Shown piece by piece: positions 1-7,416 of a stretch of 64,000 nucleotides of DNA. The position numbers were made by a program, and so were the translations under genes. The stretch is from an uncultured Flavobacteriales bacterium (GTDB taxonomy: Bacteria > Bacteroidota > Bacteroidia > Flavobacteriales > Flavobacteriaceae). The notes under the pieces were generated by a model, which did no database searches, was not told where the DNA came from, and worked only from the letters and a program-made list of their open reading frames with translations. The DNA is taken from NCBI GenBank assembly GCA_913020155.1, contig CAJWBA010000001.1, positions 123,471 through 187,470 of the forward strand. The letters are read 5' to 3'. How positions within the stretch are numbered: the first letter of the stretch is position 1; the number at the start of each line of letters is the position of its first letter.

Positions 1-675
1 TATAAAAATGAAAAATACTATGGAAGAACTTAAAATTGCTGATCGAGCATAAAGTATGGAAACCGCAAAAGCTGCTAAAAATAACATGATGAATAAAATT
101 GCTTTTACTAGTTTTCTGGAAGCTGTGATTAAAGAATACAATACAAACGGAATTTTAAAAGCAATTGAGGCTGAAGTAATATTCTTATTTCCAGCTACTC
201 CTTTTAAATTCATTGAAACAAAATCAGGAGATTTTAATTCCGTAAAAAAATCACTGTAAAAAGAGGACAATTCAAAGAGCAAAAACCCAAGGAAAATACG
301 ATTAATAATTTGTACTTTATTTTCTAGATTATGAAGTAAGAGAAAACAAAAAAACACTGCAAAAAATGTATTTCCTACTCTTGGGATATTAAGCAAGGTT
401 TCGGTAGAATTAATCGCATAAAAATAAGATAATCCCGACCATATAAAATAGAACAGATATACATATATATAACCCGATTTTAACAGCTTAGTTAGACCCT
501 TGTTGACAAATGAATTCGTGTTAAAAAGGAAAAACAAACATGTTAGAATATTTATCGACCCCAAATAAACCCATTGCGGTGCCAAAATATCAATAGCTCC
601 ATTGTTACCTAAAGAACCTGTAATGATATAAAGAATAAGTAGGATGTAATTAGGTAAATTTTGATTTAAATTCAT
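1..675 (-). CDS. O-antigen ligase/polymerase-like membrane protein, partial (runs off left edge)
   Basis: The minus strand is open without a stop from an ATG at 675 to base 1, giving at least 225 residues. The product is very hydrophobic, with several membrane segments separated by short polar loops. Around residues 150-170 it has a Gly-x-x-Gly-Asn-Lys-Asn stretch followed by a membrane helix, then a Ser-Ala-rich helix. This pattern is typical of the Wzy/WaaL (O-antigen ligase) superfamily, which polymerises or transfers lipid-linked glycans at the outer face of the inner membrane. It lies 193 bases downstream of the glycan operon on the same strand and probably belongs to it. The C-terminus, with the rest of the catalytic periplasmic loop, is outside the window. 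The family call is from motif and topology only. Confidence 0.72.
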   Translation of the reverse strand, partial: MNLNQNLPNYILLILYIITGSLGNNGAIDILAPQWVYLGSINILTCLFFLFNTNSFVNKGLTKLLKSGYIYVYLFYFIWSGLSYFYAINSTETLLNIPRVGNTFFAVFFCFLLLHNLENKVQIINRIFLGFLLFELSSFYSDFFTELKSPDFVSMNLKGVAGNKNITSASIAFKIPFVLYSLITASRKLVKAILFIMLFLAAFAVSILYARSAILSSSIVFFIFI

Positions 676-868
676 TCTATAAATTTTCTCAAAGATAACA
701 AAAAAATAAGCTGTCTATTAACGAACCTTTGTTAATAAGATTGTTCGGTTTTTATAAATTAAAAAATCTGGTTTTTTTGATATTGCTTGTTGATTAAAAC
801 AATTCAAATATTTCTAACTATTTACATTGAAACTAGGTTTTACGTACTAACTTAATTCATAATTAAAA

Positions 869-2614
869 CTATTCTGTTCGGTATAACTCAGGATCGACAA
901 AATCTTTACTAATGTGAAATCTATCTGTACTTTCAATAAAAAATTCAATTCTTTTCCCGTAAATGTTCGAATTCAGTATTGGGGTTATGGTATCATTTAT
1001 TGATTTATATCTCTGTATTGATTCCTTATCGTTTTCATATATAAATTGATTTTTTTTCATGTCAATGAAATGATTTGTAGAATTTCCAGCTCCAGGTATT
1101 AAAAGTCCTAAAACTATTATAGATAGCAAAAGATTTCTAATTTTATCATCAGGAAAAATAAAATTAGATTGATTAATTAACAGAAATAATATCGATGAAT
1201 TGATGAAATAATAATTTGGAATTCCAACTCCTCCTCCAAATATAATTATATTTATAATTGATGCTGCGAAATAAATTAATCCCAAAAAAACATACCGCCT
1301 TTTTAACAAGTGTTTATGAAAATTTAATAAGTAAATTGGATATAAGAACACCAGAAAAGAATTAAACAAAAACAAACCAAGGGTTGTATTACTATAATTA
1401 GAAAATTTTCCTGAAAAGTTATTATCCATTTTGATAGAAAAAATGAGAATAACAGAGGATAATAAAGTTAAAATCAATAAAGTTTTATTGTTCTTATTCT
1501 TCTGTTTGTAAATAATCATTATCAATAAAAATGTAGAAATCAATTCAAGAATTAAATTGAAACTGATATCATAATTATATAAGCTGCTTATGGAATAGGT
1601 TGGAATATTTTGAAAAAGAAAAGTTGTCCAACCCCCATAAAAAAATCCTCCTAAGAATTTTCCATCAAGAAAAAAACTGGGGTCAATATTTATTGGGGAA
1701 TGACCACTAAATATCATTGCAAGTATATTTAAAGTTGGAGGAATATATAAAAAGAAATGTGTGGTTTTAAATAGAACCTTGTAATGATTAAAAAAGAACC
1801 ATAACGAAACTAATGTAGCTGGAAACACATGTCTGGAGAGGGATGAAGAAAAAAAGAGTAAAAATAAAAATGAGTAGGCGTATTTTTTTTCAATGTAAAG
1901 AAAAACTGATGCCGTAAAAAATAACAACGAAAAACCTCCATTAGTTAAAAAAAACCATAATACTATGGGTATTGAAAGTAAGAGAGTATAATAATAACTT
2001 TTTTTCTCTCTATGTTCTCCTAAAAACTCCTCCAAACTAAAAACCCCCACCACAACGAAAATAATTTTCAATAGCTTAAATAAAAAGATGTTTTTTAATC
2101 CAGAAAATAATAAAAATAAAGAAAATGTAGATCCGACAAAAAAATGATATTTTGACCAAACTTTGGGGTAATTATCCCAAATTTTAATTCTTGAAAAATA
2201 ATTTCCCTCTATTATTTCAAAAGGTATTCCATAAAAATATGGATCATGGCCATCGTAAAAGAAAGTGAAATTTAGATTGTAAATCGTATAAACTAACATC
2301 AAAATTCCACACAAAAATAAAAACTTAACAAGTTGAATTTTATGCTTTAAAAAATGAATAAATGAAGGTTTTATTTTAAGCTTGTACAAAAACAATGTAA
2401 ATGTTAATGCATAATAAAAATACAGGAAAAACTTCCCTAAGTTTAAATTATAGCTTATGGATGTTGATATTGTAAAACCAAAAGTAGAAATGACAATTAA
2501 AAATGAGGTGTATGGTTTGTTTTTAATTAATTCCTCATAAGTAAATAATGAAACTAATAAAACGATCAGAATAGAAAAAAAACTCCAAATATGATCTAAA
2601 ATCAAAAATTCCAT
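869..2614 (-). CDS. Large polytopic membrane protein, putative GT-C glycosyltransferase
   Basis: The protein has 581 residues and roughly a dozen predicted membrane helices. An acidic loop near residues 119-126 (Tyr-Asp-Gly-His-Asp-Pro) lies just after an early helix, where GT-C enzymes carry catalytic acidic residues. A C-terminal non-membrane tail of about 60 residues follows. GT-C enzymes transfer sugars from polyprenyl-phosphate carriers at the periplasmic face. The start overlaps the end of the preceding gene by 13 bases, so the two are probably translationally coupled. With the GtrA domain and the GT2 enzyme of this operon it could be the third partner (GtrC type) of a Gtr-like system. 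I do not recognise a precise family, and a flippase or polymerase remains possible. Confidence 0.62.
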   Translation of the reverse strand: MEFLILDHIWSFFSILIVLLVSLFTYEELIKNKPYTSFLIVISTFGFTISTSISYNLNLGKFFLYFYYALTFTLFLYKLKIKPSFIHFLKHKIQLVKFLFLCGILMLVYTIYNLNFTFFYDGHDPYFYGIPFEIIEGNYFSRIKIWDNYPKVWSKYHFFVGSTFSLFLLFSGLKNIFLFKLLKIIFVVVGVFSLEEFLGEHREKKSYYYTLLLSIPIVLWFFLTNGGFSLLFFTASVFLYIEKKYAYSFLFLLFFSSSLSRHVFPATLVSLWFFFNHYKVLFKTTHFFLYIPPTLNILAMIFSGHSPINIDPSFFLDGKFLGGFFYGGWTTFLFQNIPTYSISSLYNYDISFNLILELISTFLLIMIIYKQKNKNNKTLLILTLLSSVILIFSIKMDNNFSGKFSNYSNTTLGLFLFNSFLVFLYPIYLLNFHKHLLKRRYVFLGLIYFAASIINIIIFGGGVGIPNYYFINSSILFLLINQSNFIFPDDKIRNLLLSIIVLGLLIPGAGNSTNHFIDMKKNQFIYENDKESIQRYKSINDTITPILNSNIYGKRIEFFIESTDRFHISKDFVDPELYRTE

Positions 2615-3186
2615 AATTTAATTTTATTTAATTCAGTCATTACCAAATTAGGTTTATAATTTAATTCCAATAATTGTTTTTTAATCTTTTGAATATCCTG
2701 AGTACGGCCCCATCTACTTGGGCAAACCAAACATGTTTTAAATTTTTTAATTATATCAATATTAGAAGTTTCTAAAGGTAATTTTGTGTTTGTGTCTATC
2801 CAAATGAAATCTACTTTATCCTTAAAAAGAAGAACGTTTTCTATTGGTTCCATTTCTGAATAACGAACTGCAATATTTCTTTCTCCTTTTTTTGTCGATT
2901 GATATAAGTAAGGAAATTCAACATCCAATAAAAAGTAATTTTTAATGTTCCTTTTCCTGACCTCTTGAAGGACATAATCTTCTATCCCGCTTTCTTTAAT
3001 ATTCAAAACAAGGGTTCCATTTTTATATTCATCGAGGTAATTAATGAAATAATCCCCTTTATCAAAAGGATCATGATTTAAAATTAATTTACTTCCATCT
3101 GTTCTAATATCTATCTCACATCCATACTCTTTTGGAACCTTAGCAAGATTCTTTATCGAATTAACCCTATGTATTATGAATTCCAT
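2602..3186 (-). CDS. Glycerophosphodiester phosphodiesterase-like (GDPD/PI-PLC TIM barrel) protein
   Basis: The protein has 194 residues and no signal peptide. The N-terminus carries the GDPD signature: His6-Arg, then Glu24-x-Asp26, then His38-Asp39. In the family these are the catalytic histidines and metal ligands. It is shorter than usual bacterial GDPD enzymes (about 240 residues or more), so it may be a minimal or specialised barrel. The gene abuts the upstream GT2 gene with no gap and overlaps the next gene by 13 bases. In a glycan operon it could process a glycerophosphate- or other phosphodiester-linked intermediate. The substrate is not known, and the role is inferred from motif and context. 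Confidence 0.62.
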   Translation of the reverse strand: MEFIIHRVNSIKNLAKVPKEYGCEIDIRTDGSKLILNHDPFDKGDYFINYLDEYKNGTLVLNIKESGIEDYVLQEVRKRNIKNYFLLDVEFPYLYQSTKKGERNIAVRYSEMEPIENVLLFKDKVDFIWIDTNTKLPLETSNIDIIKKFKTCLVCPSRWGRTQDIQKIKKQLLELNYKPNLVMTELNKIKLWNF

Positions 3187-3882
3187 TTAACTTAAATGTT
3201 CCTTTAGTTTATTGATGTATTTTAAAGTTCTAATAATCAGTTTGATTTTGCCTTTAAATGTTCCCCCTCCTTTTGCCTCACCATATTCTCTTTTATTAAA
3301 ACTCACTGGAAATGTTTTCACATTTATTTTTTTAGATATAAAAAAGTAGATTAAAAATAAGTCCAGTGAAAAGTCAATTGGAGGGTTTTTAAAATCATTT
3401 AAAAATGATTTATGAAATATTTTAGGTTGAGCGTTGATGTCATACATCCAGGTATTTAAGAGAATTGAAGAATAAATTCCCATTGAAAAGGTGAAAAAAG
3501 AGTCGAAAAAATTTCTGTTTTTCCTCTCTCCCTTTACCACGCAACTCTTATTAATTAATTCTTTTTGAAAACGATTAAATCCCAAAAGGACATCTGAAAC
3601 ATCTGTTTGAAGATCTGCATGTGTCCAAGAAACAATTTCTCCTTTGGCGTGTTTTAATCCACATAATATACCATTTCCATATCCAATATTTTCTTCAACT
3701 CTAATTGGAATTATATTAAACGGAAGATTTAAATTTATTAACGAATTAAAAGTGTTATCCGTTGAACCGTTGTCAACAAGTAAAATCTCTATGTCATCGT
3801 TAATATGTTCTAAACAGTTATCAACTAATTTTTTTAAAGACAGTTCTTCATTGTAGCAAGGTATTATGATTGATAATTTCAT
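3187..3882 (-). CDS. GT2 family glycosyltransferase (polyprenyl-phosphate sugar synthase-like)
   Basis: The protein has 231 residues with a GT-A fold. It begins with the typical strand and turn Ile-Ile-Ile-Pro-Cys-Tyr-Asn-Glu, then has Asp-Asn-Gly-Ser-Thr-Asp (37-42) and an acidic HADLQTD segment (88-94) in the place of the metal-binding DXD motif. The size and the lack of a long membrane tail resemble dolichol/undecaprenyl-phosphate sugar synthases (GtrB, DPM1), which load a sugar from a nucleotide donor onto the lipid carrier. It overlaps the upstream methyltransferase by 4 bases. A GtrA domain at the head of the operon and a large membrane protein at its end would complete a Gtr-type module. 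The sugar is unknown. Confidence 0.82.
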   Translation of the reverse strand: MKLSIIIPCYNEELSLKKLVDNCLEHINDDIEILLVDNGSTDNTFNSLINLNLPFNIIPIRVEENIGYGNGILCGLKHAKGEIVSWTHADLQTDVSDVLLGFNRFQKELINKSCVVKGERKNRNFFDSFFTFSMGIYSSILLNTWMYDINAQPKIFHKSFLNDFKNPPIDFSLDLFLIYFFISKKINVKTFPVSFNKREYGEAKGGGTFKGKIKLIIRTLKYINKLKEHLS

Positions 3883-4673
3883 TTTTTTTGAAGAACAATT
3901 TGTCTTTGTAACGCAAAAATATTTGGAAAATATTTACTCAAAAAATAATCTATAAATTTAAAAGCTTTCAACATAAATATAGGTAAAGGTATATTTGAAG
4001 TTTTACTTATTACACCTCCTGAATTAATAAAATTTAAAAATTCACTGTGGGAGCTATAAATTATTTTGAAATAATCTATTTCTTTGTTAAATTTTTTCTT
4101 GTCGTCAAATAACAAATTAGGAATTGCGCAATTGGCAGACCACAAATCATCAGGGTCTGTACATATTAAGGAGGTATCAAAAACATTTATTGTAAAATCA
4201 AAACCCTCATGTCTCATTATTTTAAGTAATTGTCTCATGACAAATGAACAATTGATTTCTTGTATTATTAGCTTCCCTCCAGGTTTTAAAATTCTATTCA
4301 TCTCTTTAAAAAAAAGAGAGGGATATGGCACATGGTGAATCATATTACTAGAAACAACAAAGTGAAAAGAATTTTCGTTAAATGTTGTATTTAACGCATC
4401 GATCATTTTGTAGTCTAAATATTTATAATCTGTAAAATCCGATATATAGAAATTATTTGAATCAATAAATTCTTTAGACAAACCTGTACCGCATCCAACT
4501 TCAATTCCAAAATGATCCTTATCAATAAAATTGTTCATCCATGAAAATCTCTCTTTCAATAAAAATTTTAAATTTTTATTTTTATTCAAAAAATAATGCT
4601 TTCTCGCTCTTAAAACATCACCCTCGTGAGACATTCTGTTTTCTCCGTGATTTCTTGGTTTATATTTTTTCAT
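3879..4673 (-). CDS. Class I SAM-dependent methyltransferase
   Basis: The protein has 264 residues. Motif I (Gly-Ile-Glu-Val-Gly-Cys-Gly-Thr-Gly, about 57-65) binds S-adenosylmethionine. It is followed by an acidic strand and a motif-IV-like Ser-Asn-Met-Ile-His-His-Val-Pro segment near residue 115, then the Leu-Lys-Pro-Gly-Gly motif. This is the Methyltransf_11/25 type, common in O-antigen and capsule loci, where it methylates sugars or sugar precursors. It overlaps the neighbouring genes by 14 and 4 bases, placing it within the glycan operon. The acceptor cannot be read from sequence. Confidence 0.82.
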   Translation of the reverse strand: MKKYKPRNHGENRMSHEGDVLRARKHYFLNKNKNLKFLLKERFSWMNNFIDKDHFGIEVGCGTGLSKEFIDSNNFYISDFTDYKYLDYKMIDALNTTFNENSFHFVVSSNMIHHVPYPSLFFKEMNRILKPGGKLIIQEINCSFVMRQLLKIMRHEGFDFTINVFDTSLICTDPDDLWSANCAIPNLLFDDKKKFNKEIDYFKIIYSSHSEFLNFINSGGVISKTSNIPLPIFMLKAFKFIDYFLSKYFPNIFALQRQIVLQKK

Positions 4674-5391
4674 TATAAATTATAAGCTCTTTGGGAGTTC
4701 CCCATGAATGATATTCCTCTACTTCTAGAACACCAGATTTTTTGTTTAAATGATTAAATATATTATCTAAATAAAATTCATTATTCACTTTATCTTCTCT
4801 TCGAATCATTTCTTTTATTCCCTCAAAGAAATCATTTGAATTTTTAAAGGTAAATGTCCCTGAGACAACATGATCAACAAGTAAGTTTGTACTTATTGGT
4901 TTTTTACAAGATACATAATCAATCTCATTTGAATTTAATACCCTCTTAACCCAGCCGTACATTTCTGGGTGCTCCAAAACATTTTTATTGTTTGTGTACG
5001 TCCAAATAAAAGAATCAAACTGATTTAGAGTATTTTTATAAATTTCTGGGTTGAATAATAACCCAACATCACAAGCTCCAACATTTAAAGTAGTATTTTT
5101 TGGAACTTCTTTTTCAGCCAATAAACAAGTAGAGGCTTGTCCTTTGGTTAAGTAATCGATTTCAATGATTACTAAATTATCAAAATATTGATTCAAAATC
5201 AATTTAAAATTTTTAATATCCAATTGATCTTTTCGAACTATGAGTATGTTTTTGGAAGCTTTGGGTAACGATTCTAAAGCCTTTACAACCATTGGTTTCC
5301 CGTCTACTTCAATAAGAGGTTTTGGAACTGAGTAACCAGCATCTTTAAAACGTTTACCATCACCAGCGATTGGCATTAAATTTATTACCAT
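4660..5391 (-). CDS. Sugar-phosphate nucleotidyltransferase (NTP_transferase family)
   Basis: The protein has 243 residues. The N-terminal Pro-Ile-Ala-Gly-Asp-Gly-Lys-Arg-Phe (7-15) is a variant of the nucleotide-binding G-x-G-x-R loop, followed by Pro-Lys-Pro-Leu-Ile-Glu-Val-Asp-Gly-Lys-Pro-Met (23-34). A later Gly-Ala-Cys-Asp (105-108) corresponds to the metal-binding aspartate strand. The family makes NDP-activated sugars or polyols from phosphorylated precursors. The compact size, without a left-handed helix domain, fits a capsule-type enzyme. It is the only obvious donor-activating enzyme of this fold in the locus, so it probably sets the unusual residue of the glycan. The substrate is inferred only by context with the pentose-phosphate epimerases nearby. 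Confidence 0.75.
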   Translation of the reverse strand: MVINLMPIAGDGKRFKDAGYSVPKPLIEVDGKPMVVKALESLPKASKNILIVRKDQLDIKNFKLILNQYFDNLVIIEIDYLTKGQASTCLLAEKEVPKNTTLNVGACDVGLLFNPEIYKNTLNQFDSFIWTYTNNKNVLEHPEMYGWVKRVLNSNEIDYVSCKKPISTNLLVDHVVSGTFTFKNSNDFFEGIKEMIRREDKVNNEFYLDNIFNHLNKKSGVLEVEEYHSWGTPKELIIYNEKI

Positions 5392-5393
5392 AA

Positions 5394-5987
5394 TTAAAAT
5401 TCAATTTTTTCTATTAGTTCATGATGGTCTCCATCTATTCTATACAAATTTAAATTATTGATTTTTATTTGTCTTGGAAACTTAAATTTATTGTGATATA
5501 AATTTTTAATTATTTCTGGTTTTAAATCTAAAGAACCCACTGTTATGTGAGGGATCCAATGATCTCCAATAAAAGGATAGCCATAGTTTTTTTGTGACAC
5601 AAGTAATTCCCCTCCATAGCTATTAGTGTCAAATGGTTTGTGATATTTGTGAAGAGAGTTTACAACCTCCATTTGGATTAATTTGATTTGATTTGTCAAA
5701 TCAAATTCAAAACAAAGAGTATTTAAACCTGTCATAATATCATTTTCAAAAATTTTCCATCCTTTTATAAAACTTGAAGTAAAAGAAAGACTTTTTTTAA
5801 GCCCTAAAAATTTAGAAACTACAGTTTCAAAATGAGAGGACTCTACATAGAAAACATATAATGATGTATGAACTGGATGATCAATATAACTATGTTTTGT
5901 ACATCGAGACTTAAAAAAAGATTTCATCGCTTTCACCTCAGACTCTAATTCCTTATCACAACAATAAAAGACACCTAATTTAACCAT
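5394..5987 (-). CDS. 2H phosphoesterase superfamily protein (LigT/2'-5' RNA ligase-like)
   Basis: The protein has 197 residues and no signal peptide or membrane segment. Two H-x-[ST] motifs, the hallmark of 2H phosphoesterases, are visible: His40-Thr-Ser-Leu-Tyr and His147-Ile-Thr-Val-Gly. They are spaced as expected for the bilobal fold. Members hydrolyse 2',3'-cyclic phosphates, ADP-ribose cyclic phosphates or similar phosphodiesters. The start overlaps the upstream gene by 8 bases and the next gene follows after 2 bases, so it is an integral operon member. A 2H enzyme is not a usual capsule gene. It might process a cyclic or phosphodiester sugar intermediate, but that is inference. Confidence 0.74.
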   Translation of the reverse strand: MVKLGVFYCCDKELESEVKAMKSFFKSRCTKHSYIDHPVHTSLYVFYVESSHFETVVSKFLGLKKSLSFTSSFIKGWKIFENDIMTGLNTLCFEFDLTNQIKLIQMEVVNSLHKYHKPFDTNSYGGELLVSQKNYGYPFIGDHWIPHITVGSLDLKPEIIKNLYHNKFKFPRQIKINNLNLYRIDGDHHELIEKIEF

Positions 5988-7416
5988 TTATTAAAGATAA
6001 CTGAGTTCTTATTTTACTTCTAAATTCTGAGGAAAATTTTGGAGAATAATATGTCTTGAAATTCAAAAATTCATAATCCTCTAAATGATTAATTTGAATT
6101 TTATGCATATCCTTCAGGGGCATTTCCAAGAAATATAATAATATCATTCTTAGAACAACTAAATGAGTAACAACTAGTGAATCTTTAGATTGCTGCATTT
6201 CTGATTCAATAAATTTTTTAACGCGCTCTAAAACATCTTCTTGACACTCCCCTTCTGGAAATTTTGGATCTAAACCCTTATCCCAAAATGAGGTTATCTT
6301 AGAAAATTTATTTGAAAGTTGAATTATAGTCAATCCTTCAGCTTGCCCGTAGTCGATTTCATTTATTAATGCGGTCTCAACAAGAATTTCACAATTATAA
6401 TACTTGATCGTTTCCCTAGATCTTCTTAATTTACTGTGATAACCAACATTGTATTTATTTTTACTTGTGTAATCATCCATGGAATCAATAGAAGGATTTC
6501 TTTTTGAACCCAAAAAAGTTCCATCGTTTAGTTTTGTTTTTTGATGTCTTTTAAAACAAATAACATTGGACGAATGGTCAATGTTTTTTATGAGAATATA
6601 AACGGCATTGATGAAGATTTTTACCCTTTCAATTATATTTTGTGGATTATCTTTTCCCGATTTTTTCCATAAAACCAATTCATTGAAAAAAACAATATTT
6701 TCCTCAAATTCAGAATCAAAGTTTAAGTAAAATTCAGACAGTTTTTCCTGATTTAAGGATTCGTTTTTTCGAGTAATTATTTTGTATAAATTGTTGATTA
6801 AATGATAGGTAATGTGAAAAGAGTATTCAAGTTTATGTCTTATATCTAAGTCAAAGTAATCTTTTACGACTATTGGGTTGCCGTTTAAAAATTCATACTT
6901 TCTGTAAGTAATTCTCCCTTTTTCAATGTCGTTTACATAAGATGAAATTCCTCTCCTAGATTCCAATAAATCAGAAAGTTGAATATTAATTACTGGATAA
7001 ATGTCTTTTAATGATTTCCCACAAAGAGGATTGCTTTGTTCCCAACTATGACAGGTAAAAGGGCTCTCTTCTACATGTTGTACATGACCCTTTACGTCAT
7101 AAATCATCAAATGAAATACAATGCTTTTTTTTGAATTTAACTTCAATGGGCCAAATGTATCGTTAATGATTAAATCATAATCTTTCAATCCAAGCTCAGA
7201 ACAGTTAATGTTTTTAAATGATGAAACTAATTCATTAAAAATTTCTTCGGAGAGGATATCTACTATGATGACTAAATCTATGTCACTAATTCCTGATAAT
7301 CCAATTGAATCATTGAAAGAGCCCACAATGGTCGTGGAGACTGCATATTTTTTATCAATAACAATTTTTGTTATCTGATTTTTTATTAGACTTTTTATAT
7401 TTCTAAATGGATTCAT
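5980..7416 (-). CDS. Fusion protein: Pol-beta-type nucleotidyltransferase domain plus histidine phosphatase domain
   Basis: The protein has 478 residues in two recognisable parts. Residues 25-105 carry a minimal nucleotidyltransferase core: Gly32-Ser33, then Gly-Ile-Ser-Asp-Ile-Asp-Leu (42-48) with the paired catalytic aspartates. A helical middle section follows. From about residue 285 there is a phosphoglycerate-mutase-like domain: Arg290-His291-Gln (normally Arg-His-Gly), a downstream Leu-Arg-Arg-Ser-Arg-Glu-Thr (330-336), an acidic Glu-x-Asp-Tyr-Gly-x-x-Glu-Gly patch (353-361), and the second catalytic histidine in Val-Thr-His (416-418). The catalytic histidines and arginines therefore look intact. 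Coupling a nucleotidyl transfer to a dephosphorylation suggests processing of a phosphorylated sugar or polyol precursor. It overlaps the upstream gene by 14 bases. Confidence 0.7.
   Translation of the reverse strand: MNPFRNIKSLIKNQITKIVIDKKYAVSTTIVGSFNDSIGLSGISDIDLVIIVDILSEEIFNELVSSFKNINCSELGLKDYDLIINDTFGPLKLNSKKSIVFHLMIYDVKGHVQHVEESPFTCHSWEQSNPLCGKSLKDIYPVINIQLSDLLESRRGISSYVNDIEKGRITYRKYEFLNGNPIVVKDYFDLDIRHKLEYSFHITYHLINNLYKIITRKNESLNQEKLSEFYLNFDSEFEENIVFFNELVLWKKSGKDNPQNIIERVKIFINAVYILIKNIDHSSNVICFKRHQKTKLNDGTFLGSKRNPSIDSMDDYTSKNKYNVGYHSKLRRSRETIKYYNCEILVETALINEIDYGQAEGLTIIQLSNKFSKITSFWDKGLDPKFPEGECQEDVLERVKKFIESEMQQSKDSLVVTHLVVLRMILLYFLEMPLKDMHKIQINHLEDYEFLNFKTYYSPKFSSEFRSKIRTQLSLING

Noticed and set aside
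56..259. Plus-strand frame of 67 codons at the left edge
   Set aside because: It is the shadow of the minus-strand Wzy-like gene, which is open over 225 codons with a clear membrane-protein pattern.
720..750. Inverted repeat between the Wzy-like gene and the operon
   Set aside because: The stem is short and there is no T run in the direction of the minus-strand genes, so it is not a convincing terminator.
5394..7416. Nucleotidyltransferase plus 2H phosphoesterase as an anti-phage signalling system
   Set aside because: There is no effector gene, and both overlap glycan genes on each side. A biosynthetic role is simpler.
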